Source of the DNA: Arthrobacter sp. StoSoilB20
GTDB lineage: Bacteria; Actinomycetota; Actinomycetes; Actinomycetales; Micrococcaceae
Assembly: GCF_019977295.1 (NCBI RefSeq)
Contig: NZ_AP024651.1
Span: 2,108,001 to 2,172,000, forward strand
Direction of reading: 5' to 3'
Length of the DNA: 64,000 bases
A program made the position numbers and the translations under genes. The notes below the pieces were generated by a model. That model did no database searches, was not told the DNA's origin, and saw only the letters and a list, made by a program, of their open reading frames with translations. Shown piece by piece: positions 27,564 to 35,833 of this stretch (positions within the stretch are counted from its first letter, which is position 1; every line of letters begins with the position of its first letter).

Positions 27564-29105
27564 TTAGCTGTCGCTGGTTTCTGCGGCGTCTTCGACGTTG
27601 CCGAACTTGGGCGAGTGGGCCTCGTTGAGGGTGATCTGCACCGACTGCTGGGTGGTGTAGAAATCAACCGAGCGGTAGCCGCCCTCCCGTCCCAGCCCGG
27701 ACGCCTTCACGCCGCCGAAGGGGGTGCGCAGGTCACGAACGTTGTTCGAGTTCAGCCACACCATGCCGGACTCGATGGCGTGTGCGAAGTTGTGGGCGCG
27801 CTTCAAGTTCGTGGTCCAAACATAGGCGGCGAGGCCGTACTTGGTGTTGTTGGCGAGCTCGAGGGCCTCTTCGTCGGTGTCGAAGGGGGTGATCGCGACG
27901 ACAGGTCCGAAGATTTCTTCCTGGAAGATCCGGGCGTCGGGGGCGACGTCGGCGAACACCGTGGGTGCGACGTAGTTGCCCGTGGGGAATCCCTCGGCGC
28001 GTCCGCCGCCAGCCAGCAGCCGGCCCTCGGTCTTGCCGATTTCGACATAGCTCATGACCTTGTCGAAGTGGTTCGGGTGCACGAGTGAGCCGACTTCGGT
28101 TGCGGGATCGCTCGGGAGGCCCACCTTGATGTTCTTCGCGCGCTCGGCGAAGCGGGTCACGAAGTCGTCGTAGATGTCGCGCTGCACGAGCACCCGGGAC
28201 CCGGCGGTGCAACGTTCACCGTTCAGGCTGAAGACACCGAAGACGGTGGCGTCGAGGGCGGCGTCGATGTCGGCGTCGGCAAAGACGACGGCCGGGCTCT
28301 TACCGCCAAGCTCGAGCGAGAGGCTCTTGAACTGGGGGGCAGCTGCGGTTGAGATGGTGGCGCCGGTTGAACTGTCACCGGTAAAGGAGACGATCGGCAC
28401 GTCCGGGTGTTTCACAAGGTAGTCGCCCGCAACGCCGCCAGATCCGAAGATCAGGTTGAAGACACCGTCAGGCAGGCCTGCCTCTCGGAAGATCTCGGGC
28501 CACAGCACGGCGGAGAGCGGGGTGTAGCTGGCGGGCTTCATAACCACGGTGTTACCCGTTGCGATGGCCGGAGCGAGTTTCCACGACTCCTGCATGAACG
28601 GAACGTTCCATGGCGTGATGAGGGCGGCGACGCCGATCGGCTTACGGTTCACGTAATTGATCTGGCGGCCGGGGACCTTAAACGCGTTGTCCTCGTGTCC
28701 CACGATCAAGTCCGCGAAGAAGCGGAAGTTCTCTGCGGCGCGGCGGGCCTGCCCCTTGGCCTGGGTGATGGGAAGGCCGGAGTCGTAGCTCTCGAGGAGG
28801 GCGAGTTCGTCGTCGCGTGATTCGACGATATCGGCGATCTTGTGCAGCACGCGTGAGCGTTCGCGCGGCAGCATCTTCGACCACGTGCCCTCCTTGAAGG
28901 CGCGCTTGGCGGCGGCTACGGCGAGGTCTACGTCTTCCGGCTGGGCTGAGGCGACGGTGGCGTAGTTCTCGTTGGAGACCGGCTCCTGCACATCGAAAGT
29001 CTTGCCGCTTACGGAATCAACAAAGTTACCGTCGATGAAGTGCTGAAGATGCGTGGGCAGGTTTGCCGGACTGTGGTGCTGGATGGTTTCGGCTGAGGTC
29101 GTCAT
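27564..29105 (-). CDS. hpaE: 5-carboxymethyl-2-hydroxymuconate semialdehyde dehydrogenase
   Basis: 513 residues of ALDH family: LITPWNVPFMQESWKLAPA, VSFTGDSSTGATI, catalytic Glu in SLELGGKSPAVVF, catalytic Cys in LNGERCTAGSRV, and GGVKASGLGREGGYRSVDFYT. The LNGERCTAGSR motif is characteristic of HpaE. It oxidises the ring-cleavage semialdehyde to 5-carboxymethyl-2-hydroxymuconate. Located between gntR and hpaD, consistent with pathway order. A weak RBS (AGGAA) lies about 9 bases before ATG. Confidence 0.93.
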   Translation of the reverse strand: MTTSAETIQHHSPANLPTHLQHFIDGNFVDSVSGKTFDVQEPVSNENYATVASAQPEDVDLAVAAAKRAFKEGTWSKMLPRERSRVLHKIADIVESRDDELALLESYDSGLPITQAKGQARRAAENFRFFADLIVGHEDNAFKVPGRQINYVNRKPIGVAALITPWNVPFMQESWKLAPAIATGNTVVMKPASYTPLSAVLWPEIFREAGLPDGVFNLIFGSGGVAGDYLVKHPDVPIVSFTGDSSTGATISTAAAPQFKSLSLELGGKSPAVVFADADIDAALDATVFGVFSLNGERCTAGSRVLVQRDIYDDFVTRFAERAKNIKVGLPSDPATEVGSLVHPNHFDKVMSYVEIGKTEGRLLAGGGRAEGFPTGNYVAPTVFADVAPDARIFQEEIFGPVVAITPFDTDEEALELANNTKYGLAAYVWTTNLKRAHNFAHAIESGMVWLNSNNVRDLRTPFGGVKASGLGREGGYRSVDFYTTQQSVQITLNEAHSPKFGNVEDAAETSDS

Positions 29106-29133
29106 CGTTGAGTTCCTGACTGTGATGTGGGTG

Positions 29134-29802
29134 TTAGTTGCTTTGGGCGAGGTAGGCGTCGAGAGTGGCGGAGCGGTGGAGCCTGGCGGCTCTTTCGATG
29201 GTGTCGGCGTCTGCTCCGGATTCGATGAGTTTCAGGAGTGCTTCGTGCTCGTCCACTGAGTTGTGAGCGCGGCCGGGGACGAACCGGAAGGTTGAGGACC
29301 GGATGGACGCCAGCCGGTTCCAGCCGCGGTGGACCAGGTCAAGGATGTGCGGATTGGGGCAGTGTTCAAACAGGACGCTGTGGAAGTCCTGGTTCAGCGC
29401 AGTGAAACGCACGGGGTCGAAATGCTCCAGGCATTCACGCATCTCTTCGTTCACAGCACGCGCCCGGGCAATGGCTACCGAGTCAATCAGCGGAGCGGAC
29501 AACGCCGTCGCCGCGCCTTCCACGATGCTCAGCGTTTGCATCGTATAGAGGTACTCGGTGGGGTCGATCCCGGACACCGTGGCGCCCACGTTCCGCTCGA
29601 ACTTCACCAGCCCTTCGGCTTCCAAGCGGCGGATCGCTTCGCGAACAGGGACCACGCTGAAGCCCAGGTCCTCGGCGATCTTGGCCAGCACCAGCCGGTA
29701 GCCCGGAGTATAGGTGCCCTCGACGATCCTCGCCTTCACAGCGGCATACGCCTGTTGGGACTTGCTTTCGACGGCGGTACTTCCGACGGCGGTTTCAGTC
29801 AC
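29134..29802 (-). CDS. GntR-family regulator, FCD subfamily
   Basis: 222 residues. N-terminal winged helix (QQAYAAVKARIVEGTYTPGYRLV, AKIAEDLGFSVVPVREAIRRLEAEGLV) followed by an all-helical FCD effector domain ending HHRSATLDAYL-like. Starts with GTG 29802 after AAGGAG and overlaps the hpaG-rraA stop by 8 bases, so it is inside the hpa operon. FCD regulators usually repress and respond to carboxylic acids; the TCGTATACGA palindrome upstream of hpaG is its best operator candidate. Confidence 0.88.
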   Translation of the reverse strand: MTETAVGSTAVESKSQQAYAAVKARIVEGTYTPGYRLVLAKIAEDLGFSVVPVREAIRRLEAEGLVKFERNVGATVSGIDPTEYLYTMQTLSIVEGAATALSAPLIDSVAIARARAVNEEMRECLEHFDPVRFTALNQDFHSVLFEHCPNPHILDLVHRGWNRLASIRSSTFRFVPGRAHNSVDEHEALLKLIESGADADTIERAARLHRSATLDAYLAQSN

Positions 29803-31288
29803 TGTGAGCTCCTTGCCGGCTCTGCCACGCGCTAAAGCGTGCCTGCCATTCTTTGTTCATGGGATACAGCCCGTCAACGCTGTTGCCTTCCTGCACCATC
29901 TGGAAGATGAAAGTTTCTTCCTTTTCCTGGGCGATGCTGTCGTCCACCAGCTCTTCGGCGATGGCCGGCGGTATCACCAGGATGCCGTCGGAGTCGGCCA
30001 CGATGATGTCCCCGGGCTGCACGGTGGCTCCGCCGCAGGCGATGGTGATGTCCGTATCCCACGGAATGTGCCTGCGTCCGAGGACTGCGGGGTGGGGGTT
30101 GGCGAAGTAGGTGGGCATTTCCAGGTCGGCCACGGCCGAGTAGTCGCGGACGCCGCCGTCGGTGATGATGGCCGCGGCTCCTCGGACCTGGGCACGCAGC
30201 GCGAGGATGTCTCCCACGGTGCCGGTGCCTTTCTCGCCGCGGGCTTCCATGACCAGGATTTCGCCTTCGTTCACGGAGTCGATGGCCCGCTTTTGAGCGT
30301 TGAAGCCGCCGCCGTGGGTCTTGAACAGGTCCTCGCGGTTGGGAACATAACGCAGGGTACGGGCCAGGCCCACCACCTTGCGGTCAGGGCGGGTGGCCTG
30401 CAATCCATCGATGCTCACGTTGTTCAGTCCGCGCTTACGGAGCTGGGAAGAGAGGGTGGCTGTGGCGACGGATTCCAGTTTCGCCTTCAATTCCGGCGTC
30501 AGCACACTCGCAGCCGCCGGTTCCGAAGCCTCCAGCCCTGCCGCTTCCCGCGAGCCGTACGCTTCTTCCCGCTGGGTGTCATCGGTCTTGGGCATGGCGC
30601 CGAAGTCCGCGAACGGCGTCGTGCCTTCCGTTACTTTGGTGGCCAGGCGGCCGCTGCTGAAGCCGCCGCCGGTGACCTCAATTTCGACGACGTCGTCAGG
30701 CTTGGCAACGGAGGCGCCGGCCGGGGTGCCGGTGAGGATGATGTCGCCTTCTTCGAGGGTGAGCAGTTGGGAGAGGTCCGCGACGAGCTGGGCGAACGGG
30801 AAGAGCAGGTCTTCGGTGGTGTCGTCCTGGACGAGTTCGCCGTTATGCCAGGTGCGGATCCGCAGCTGGGTGGGGTCAACGGCGTCGGCCGGAATAAGCG
30901 CGGGTCCAACGGGAGTGAAACCGTCGCCGCCCTTGGACCGGACGTTGGAGCCCTTGTCTGCGTAGCGGAGATCGTAGACGCCGAGGTCGTTGGACGCCGT
31001 GACCCATTCGACGTGGCTCCAGGCGTTCTCAAGACTGACGCGGCGGGCGGACTTGCCGATGACCAAGGCGATCTCTCCCTCGTAGCCCAAAAGTTCGCAA
31101 CCTGCGGGGCGTTCGACAGTCTTCTCCGTCAGGGAAAGCGACGACGACGGCTTGAGGAAGTAGGACGGCTGCGCCGGAGTTCGTCCCCGCTGGGCAGCAC
31201 GGCTTGGGTAGTTGATGTGCACCGCGATCACCTTACGTGCCGCAGCCAGCGTGTCGCCGTTGACCTGCTCCAAATTCATCTCCTTCAT
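29795..31288 (-). CDS. hpaG: HpaG-type FAH isomerase/decarboxylase fused to an RraA-like domain
   Basis: 497 residues from ATG 31288 (ATG 31279 also possible). Residues about 15-225 are a fumarylacetoacetate-hydrolase fold (INYPSRAAQRGRTPAQPSYF, GYEGEIALVIG with metal Glu residues, GDIILTGTPAG) like HpaG/HpcE. After an acidic linker, residues about 265-480 are an RraA/HMG-aldolase fold (AAAIITDGGVRD, GDIIVADSDGILVIPP). In enterobacterial HpaG both halves are FAH domains; here the second is replaced by a fold whose known members decarboxylate or aldol-cleave oxo-acids. Together they could supply both isomerisation and decarboxylation of 5-carboxymethyl-2-hydroxymuconate. First gene of the hpa operon. 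The frame reaches 31333 but that would run through the promoter palindrome. Confidence 0.88.
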   Translation of the reverse strand: MKEMNLEQVNGDTLAAARKVIAVHINYPSRAAQRGRTPAQPSYFLKPSSSLSLTEKTVERPAGCELLGYEGEIALVIGKSARRVSLENAWSHVEWVTASNDLGVYDLRYADKGSNVRSKGGDGFTPVGPALIPADAVDPTQLRIRTWHNGELVQDDTTEDLLFPFAQLVADLSQLLTLEEGDIILTGTPAGASVAKPDDVVEIEVTGGGFSSGRLATKVTEGTTPFADFGAMPKTDDTQREEAYGSREAAGLEASEPAAASVLTPELKAKLESVATATLSSQLRKRGLNNVSIDGLQATRPDRKVVGLARTLRYVPNREDLFKTHGGGFNAQKRAIDSVNEGEILVMEARGEKGTGTVGDILALRAQVRGAAAIITDGGVRDYSAVADLEMPTYFANPHPAVLGRRHIPWDTDITIACGGATVQPGDIIVADSDGILVIPPAIAEELVDDSIAQEKEETFIFQMVQEGNSVDGLYPMNKEWQARFSAWQSRQGAHSD

Positions 31289-31298
31289 CAAGTACGAA

Positions 31299-31309
31299 AT
31301 CGTATACGA
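31299..31309 (-). promoter_or_regulatory. TCGTATACGAT site at the hpa operon promoter
   Basis: On the minus strand TCGTATACGAT ends 10 bases before ATG 31288. Identical to the site at 19613-19623. Candidate GntR operator and/or -10 element. Confidence 0.45.
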
Positions 31310-31380
31310 CCCACTATGGAGGGCGGTTGTCAATACGTCAACCCTCCGAAGGGCTTCTTGCTGAGGGAGCCAAGAGTGTC

Positions 31381-31409
31381 GTAAAGTATTTTATTATAAA
31401 ACCTTTTAC
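31381..31409. promoter_or_regulatory. Tandem MarR-type operator candidates
   Basis: Two sites one base apart: GTAAAG-TA-TTTTAT (31381-31394) and ATAAAA-CC-TTTTAC (31396-31409). The second has one mismatch to the palindrome. They lie 68 bases upstream of the hydroxylase at 31477, in the divergent region with the hpa operon. Confidence 0.5.
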
Positions 31410-31476
31410 TAAGCTCTGATTTTGACGAGCGAACATTTTTTGGCCAAAGAGCCACACAACGAAGTGAGGGATTCCC

Positions 31477-33435
31477 GTGCAGTTTCACCATCACGGTTAC
31501 GTATCCGGAGACCCGCGGGTAAAGCCTGCGGCAGGGGTCGGGCTCAGCCGACCTGAGGAGCTCCCGGACGAGGTTGACGTCCTGGTCGTTGGCACAGGGC
31601 CAGCGGGAATGCTGGCTGCGGCGCAGCTTTCAATGTTCCCTAATGTCACCACGCGGATTATCGAGCGCCGTCCGGGTCGGCTTGCCATTGGGCAGGCAGA
31701 CGGCATCCAAGCCCGTAGTGTGGAGACATTTAAGGCTTTCGGTTTCGCTGAGCGGATTACCGCTGAGGCCTATGCCATCACAGAGATGGCGTTTTGGAAG
31801 CCCGACGTCGCAAATCCGTCGCGCATTGTGCGGACTGCAAGGACTCCGGACGATCCAGCGGGAATCAGCGAGTTCCCGCACCTCATCGTCAACCAGGCTC
31901 GGGTCTTGGACTATTTCGCGGAATACATGGCGAATGCTCCGAGCCGTATGAAGCCCGACTACGGCTACGAGTTCCTTGGCCTGGAAGTGGGGGAGGGGGA
32001 GTACCCCGTCACAGCCACCCTGCTTCACACCGCTGGCCCTAAAGAGGGCCAGCGGCGCGTGGTCAAGGCCAAGTACGTTGTTGGGGCCGATGGCGCGCGG
32101 AGCAAAGTGCGGCAGGCAATCGGCTGCACCCTCTCAGGAGATGCGGCTAACCACGCCTGGGGCGTTATGGATGCGCTGGCCGTCACGGACTTCCCGGATA
32201 TCCGCACTAAGTGTGCCATCCAGTCCGGCTCAGGTGGCAGCATCCTCCTGATCCCGCGGGAAGGCGGCCACCTGTTCCGCATGTACGTGGACCTCGGCGA
32301 AGTGGACCCTAACGATAACGGTGCCGTACGCAACACCAGCATCGAGCAGATCATCGAAAAGGCGAATGAGATCCTCCACCCCTACACCCTCGATGTACGG
32401 AACGTGGCGTGGCACAGCGTTTACGAGGTGGGGCACCGGCTGACGGACCGGTTCGACGACGTTCTCCCGGAGGACCGCGACACGATGACGCCCCGCGTGT
32501 TCATCACCGGCGACGCCTGCCACACACACAGCGCCAAGGCCGGCCAGGGCATGAACGTCTCCATGCAAGACGGATTCAATATCGCCTGGAAGCTCGGGCA
32601 CGTACTCGAAGGCCGCAGCCCCGAAAACCTGCTTGCCACCTACTCGGCGGAGCGCCAAGTGGTGGCGAAGAACCTCATTGACTTCGACAAGGAATGGTCC
32701 ACCATGATGGCCAAAAGGCCCGAGGAGTTCGAAAACCCCTCGGACCTCGAGGACTTCTACGTGCGCACCGCCGAGTTCCCCGCCGGGTTCATGACCGAAT
32801 ACGCGCCATCCATGTTGGTGGCCCCCGCCAAGCACCAAGCCTTGGCCACGGGCTTCCCGGTGGGCAAGCGCTTCAAATCAGCCCCCGTGGTGCGCGTGGC
32901 CGACACCAACCCAATTCAGCTCGGTCACCACGCCACCGCAGACGGCCGCTGGCGGATCTACGTTTTTGCAGGTCCTGCCCTCCCGGGCGCTGACACGGCA
33001 ACTAAAAGATTTGCCGAGTGGATTGCGAACTCACCAGAGTCCCCTCTGGCCGCAACGCCGTCGGAAGCTGATCCCGACGCCTGGTTCGACGTGAAAGTGA
33101 TCTACCAGGAGGATCACCACACCATCGACATCGGCACTGTGCCCAGCATCTTCACACCACAAGTGGGGCCATTCAAACTGACCGATAACGAGAAGGTGTA
33201 CGCCACCGATCCCGCCTTTGACATTTTTGAGGAGCGTGGCCTAGACCGCGGCGGCGTTGTGGTAGTCGTCCGACCTGATCAGTACGTGGCCAACGTCCTA
33301 CCGCTAACCGCCACGGCCGAACTCGCGGAGTTCTTCGCACCGCTCATGAAACCCACGCCGACCACCATTCCGTCTGCTGCCGCCGCGGGAACGCCCACCG
33401 AGCGGGTGTCGCTTGTTGGTAACGGAGCCTTATGA
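31477..33435 (+). CDS. Single-component flavin aromatic hydroxylase (phenol/3-hydroxybenzoate hydroxylase-like)
   Basis: 652 residues, the size of phenol 2-monooxygenase and 3-hydroxybenzoate 4-monooxygenase. Group A flavoprotein motifs: VDVLVVGTGPAGMLAA (FAD ADP-binding), KYVVGADGARSKVRQ (DG motif) and RVFITGDACHTHSAKAGQGMN (GD motif). A C-terminal thioredoxin-like domain (about 460-630) matches this subfamily. It should hydroxylate a phenol next to an existing OH with NAD(P)H and O2. Divergent from hpaG, so it may make homoprotocatechuate from a hydroxyphenylacetate, though the two MarR-type sites upstream tie it to the other regulon. Confidence 0.88.
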   Translation: MQFHHHGYVSGDPRVKPAAGVGLSRPEELPDEVDVLVVGTGPAGMLAAAQLSMFPNVTTRIIERRPGRLAIGQADGIQARSVETFKAFGFAERITAEAYAITEMAFWKPDVANPSRIVRTARTPDDPAGISEFPHLIVNQARVLDYFAEYMANAPSRMKPDYGYEFLGLEVGEGEYPVTATLLHTAGPKEGQRRVVKAKYVVGADGARSKVRQAIGCTLSGDAANHAWGVMDALAVTDFPDIRTKCAIQSGSGGSILLIPREGGHLFRMYVDLGEVDPNDNGAVRNTSIEQIIEKANEILHPYTLDVRNVAWHSVYEVGHRLTDRFDDVLPEDRDTMTPRVFITGDACHTHSAKAGQGMNVSMQDGFNIAWKLGHVLEGRSPENLLATYSAERQVVAKNLIDFDKEWSTMMAKRPEEFENPSDLEDFYVRTAEFPAGFMTEYAPSMLVAPAKHQALATGFPVGKRFKSAPVVRVADTNPIQLGHHATADGRWRIYVFAGPALPGADTATKRFAEWIANSPESPLAATPSEADPDAWFDVKVIYQEDHHTIDIGTVPSIFTPQVGPFKLTDNEKVYATDPAFDIFEERGLDRGGVVVVVRPDQYVANVLPLTATAELAEFFAPLMKPTPTTIPSAAAAGTPTERVSLVGNGAL

Positions 33436-33556
33436 CGAGGCGTGCCAATACTACGCCCCGGCAGACCGCGTTCAACCGTCAGCGTCGCGCGAAAAAATGT
33501 TCAAAAATCACTCTGCGTGCCGCATTGCGATGCGGGCACGTTGATTAGGAGCCAGC

Positions 33557-34282
33557 ATGACGAAGTACTTGCTCTGGTATGCGGCGGTGCCAGGGAAACA
33601 GGCCGAACTGCAGGAGTGGTTGAATACAAGGTTTGCGGACGCCGTCCTTCACAGCACATCAGGAGTGGCCAGCTTTCGAGTCAACTTGGCCCTCCCGGAA
33701 CCCGACTGCAGCGAACGTTTCCCTACCAGCGAGACCGACGTTGCCGCAATTGTTGAAGTGACGTACGCCAGCGACGGGAAGGTGAAGCTGTCTTGGTTGA
33801 ACCAACTCGTGCGCAGAGCACTTATCCAGTTCTGTCACGTTTACGAAGTCGAGGACTGTCAGGTCCTCGATACGTCCGCACGAAAACCGCGCCTTCCCTC
33901 CAGGGGCTACCAGTTGATACAGGGCTTCTCCTATTCTGCTGAAACCCCGGTTGGGGATATTCGACCCAGTTGGAGGAGCCATCGGGCCCCGGTGGATGGC
34001 GACCATGACGAGTCGACTAGAAGTATTCGGATACGACGGGCAGTAACGTCGGGTGCTCCGGAACTCCAGTTCGTGTCAGTAATAGGCTTTCCCTCTTTTG
34101 AGGGCCTGGGAGACCTTGCCGCAGAATCCGTTATGGGCAAAGAGGTAATCAAGACGGCCATGCCCACTCCTGTGCGCGGGGGAACCCAACAGATTTTTGC
34201 GAGTTTGGCAAGGGAGTTCGTCTTTCTATCTGACGGTGAACGCGTGGAAGCTGAGCCATGGACAATGTGGCCACTGCCATGA
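33557..34282 (+). CDS. Putative dimeric alpha-beta-barrel protein, function unknown
   Basis: 241 residues. The start TKYLLWYAAVPGKQAELQEWLNTRFADAVLHSTSGVASFRVN has the strand-helix pattern of EthD/dimeric alpha-beta-barrel proteins, and a second similar half may start near residue 160 (ELQFVSVIGFPSFEGL). No catalytic motif recognised. AGGAG precedes ATG. An imperfect hairpin at 33520-33542 lies in its leader. It follows the hydroxylase by 121 bases; a relative-looking protein is encoded at 35834 on the other strand. Confidence 0.6.
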   Translation: MTKYLLWYAAVPGKQAELQEWLNTRFADAVLHSTSGVASFRVNLALPEPDCSERFPTSETDVAAIVEVTYASDGKVKLSWLNQLVRRALIQFCHVYEVEDCQVLDTSARKPRLPSRGYQLIQGFSYSAETPVGDIRPSWRSHRAPVDGDHDESTRSIRIRRAVTSGAPELQFVSVIGFPSFEGLGDLAAESVMGKEVIKTAMPTPVRGGTQQIFASLAREFVFLSDGERVEAEPWTMWPLP

Positions 34283-34288
34283 CCGAAG

Positions 34289-34302
34289 CGAACAAGCGTA
34301 CG
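34289..34302. promoter_or_regulatory. TetR-type operator candidate before the dead cupin gene
   Basis: CGAACA-AG-CGTACG fits CGWACR-NN-YGTWCG and is the exact reverse complement of the site before the acyl-CoA ligase (60679-60692). It lies 98 bases upstream of the cupin pseudogene. Confidence 0.5.
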
Positions 34303-34399
34303 TTTAGGTCGGGTAACCGCTAGCAGCCGTCTTGAAGTCCCGCCCAAGTGTCAATGTTGAAGCGGCGGGGGGCCTCAAGAACCTCAGTAGGGGTTTGCC

Positions 34400-34812
34400 A
34401 TGACTGAAGTGGTTTTCCGCATGAACTGCGCTGAGGAACTTGCGGCCGCTCCGGGTCAGCTCTCAACGCGCGCATCTCCGGTATCAGCTAAGCAAGCAGC
34501 CCTGTTGATCGGCTCTGGTTCACCACGTTTACGGGTCCCGGTGAGACCTCAGACGCTCACCGACAACGAGAAGCTGGCACCGGGGGCGACGTCCTCAAGG
34601 GCAGAGGCTTCACCCGCTACGGTGATGGCTACAGCGAGATCGTTTGCCTCGAAGAGGGGGACTTAGTCTTCGTGCCACCGTTCATACCGCACCTCGAAGG
34701 AAAAGCTAGGAAGACCGAGGAGTTGATCTGGATGACCACTCGCAACCCGGACTACATTGTTGTTACTTGAGGGATCAAGAGATCGCGGAACTCGGAATCG
34801 CCTACCATTCCC
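34400..34812 (+). pseudogene. Decayed cupin gene, paralogue of 54343
   Basis: The start MTEVVF..., then LAAAPGQ, matches the intact cupin at 54343 (MTDVAF..., LEAAPGQ). After a frameshift and internal loss, the frame at about 34605-34768 reads GFTRYGDGYSEIVCLEEGDL and VFVPPFIPHLEGKA and TEELIWMTTRNPDYIVV, nearly parallel to the intact protein. A further frameshift is needed to read RDQEIAELGIAYHS at the end. The metal-binding HHHGEAQTGG segment is missing. At least two frameshifts and a deletion make it non-functional. 34813-35091 shows nothing recognisable. Confidence 0.85.
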
Positions 34813-35091
34813 GACCTGCGGGATCACTTGGGCCGCGGGAACCACAAAGGGCGGAGACCAGAAGGCAGCTTGCCCTTTTGAAGGTGGAGGAACGCTCAGA
34901 AGGGCCGCGGCAAGCACAGGTGTTTCTCGCCGATGTTGTCCCGCGTCGTCTCATCGGTCAAGTGAGAATGCGTACAGCCGGGTGTCACGGAAGTAGCTGA
35001 CCACCCCCGCGAAGCACTGGCACTCGCCAAGGCGTGAAATTACACGCTGCTGACCAGCACACACCCGACATATAAGCAAAGGAGGCCAGCC

Positions 35092-35573
35092 ATGGCCGGT
35101 ATGAATTTCGAGGACTTCACCGTTGGCGGCTTCGTCAACGCAAAGTAACCCGCGCAGTCACAGAGACGGGCAACATCCTGATCACGACGCTAAACGTGAA
35201 CGTCCAGCCCCTGCACCTGGACGCCGAGTTCTCCAGGAACGGCTTAATCGGGCGCCAGATCTTCAACAGCATCTTCACTCTCGGCCACGTCACCGGTATT
35301 CCTGTTCAAGACGCCACATTGGGGACCAATCAAGCCGTCCTGGTGGCCTCCGATCAGATTGACATAGCCGACACCCTGCGCGTTGAGACCCGGGCTCTGG
35401 ACTAGCGCGAATCCGAATGACGCACTGCCCCGGGCATCGCAGGCATTGAGCGCTGCGGCTATAACCACCTGGTGTGGACGGTGCGCCGGACCGCGCTGAT
35501 AAAGCGCCGCGCCAGCCAGCCTCCCCGAGGGGACTTCCACAGCGGGCGCATAGCCAAGGTGTGGAGGCAATGA
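35092..35573 (+). pseudogene. Decayed MaoC-like (mesaconyl-CoA hydratase-type) gene
   Basis: ATG 35092, preceded by AAAGGAGG, reads MAGMNFEDFTVGG and soon stops. In another frame from about 35145 it continues RAVTETGNILITTLNVNVQP and LHLDAEFSRNG, then NSIFTLGHVTGIPVQDATLG and DTLRVETRALD, followed by a stop and degraded C-terminal sequence (RRTALIKRR). The pattern TVTE-N-x-PLHLDAE...NSLFTLG is that of MaoC-type CoA hydratases. One frameshift and one or more stops break it. Together with the dead cupin it marks a lost acyl-CoA module. Confidence 0.8.
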
Positions 35574-35833
35574 CCAAACTAATGGCAAAGTACGGCGCCT
35601 TGACCGCACCTTCGTTACCGGATGGCCCTGTGGCGGACCGGCGGCCGCCAAACCAAGTGCGCCGCCACCTATAACGGTGGCATCGCCACTCCGATTACCG
35701 CAGAACCCATCGCGGTACCGGAGGCAAGATCCCGTTCAGCCGCATTCACGACCCCAACGGGACTTTCACTTTGGGCCCCTGTATAGCGAAGTTTCGGATT
35801 TAGCACACCTGTTTTTGGCTCAAGTCGGCCGCC
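35574..35833. other. Gap without recognisable gene
   Basis: No coherent reading frame or repeat is seen between the MaoC remnant and the minus-strand gene at 35834; probably more decayed DNA from the same module. Confidence 0.4.

Noticed and set aside
26439..28088. 549-codon plus-strand open frame across hpaD and hpaE
   Set aside because: It is antisense to two well-supported genes, has Val/Gly/Ala-rich composition typical of a GC-rich shadow frame, and shows no domain.
29714..31384. 556-codon plus-strand open frame across gntR and hpaG
   Set aside because: Antisense shadow of genes with clear motifs; no recognisable domain or ribosome site.
33520..33542. Hairpin in the leader of the 33557 gene as a riboswitch
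   Set aside because: It is a simple bulged stem without conserved riboswitch features.
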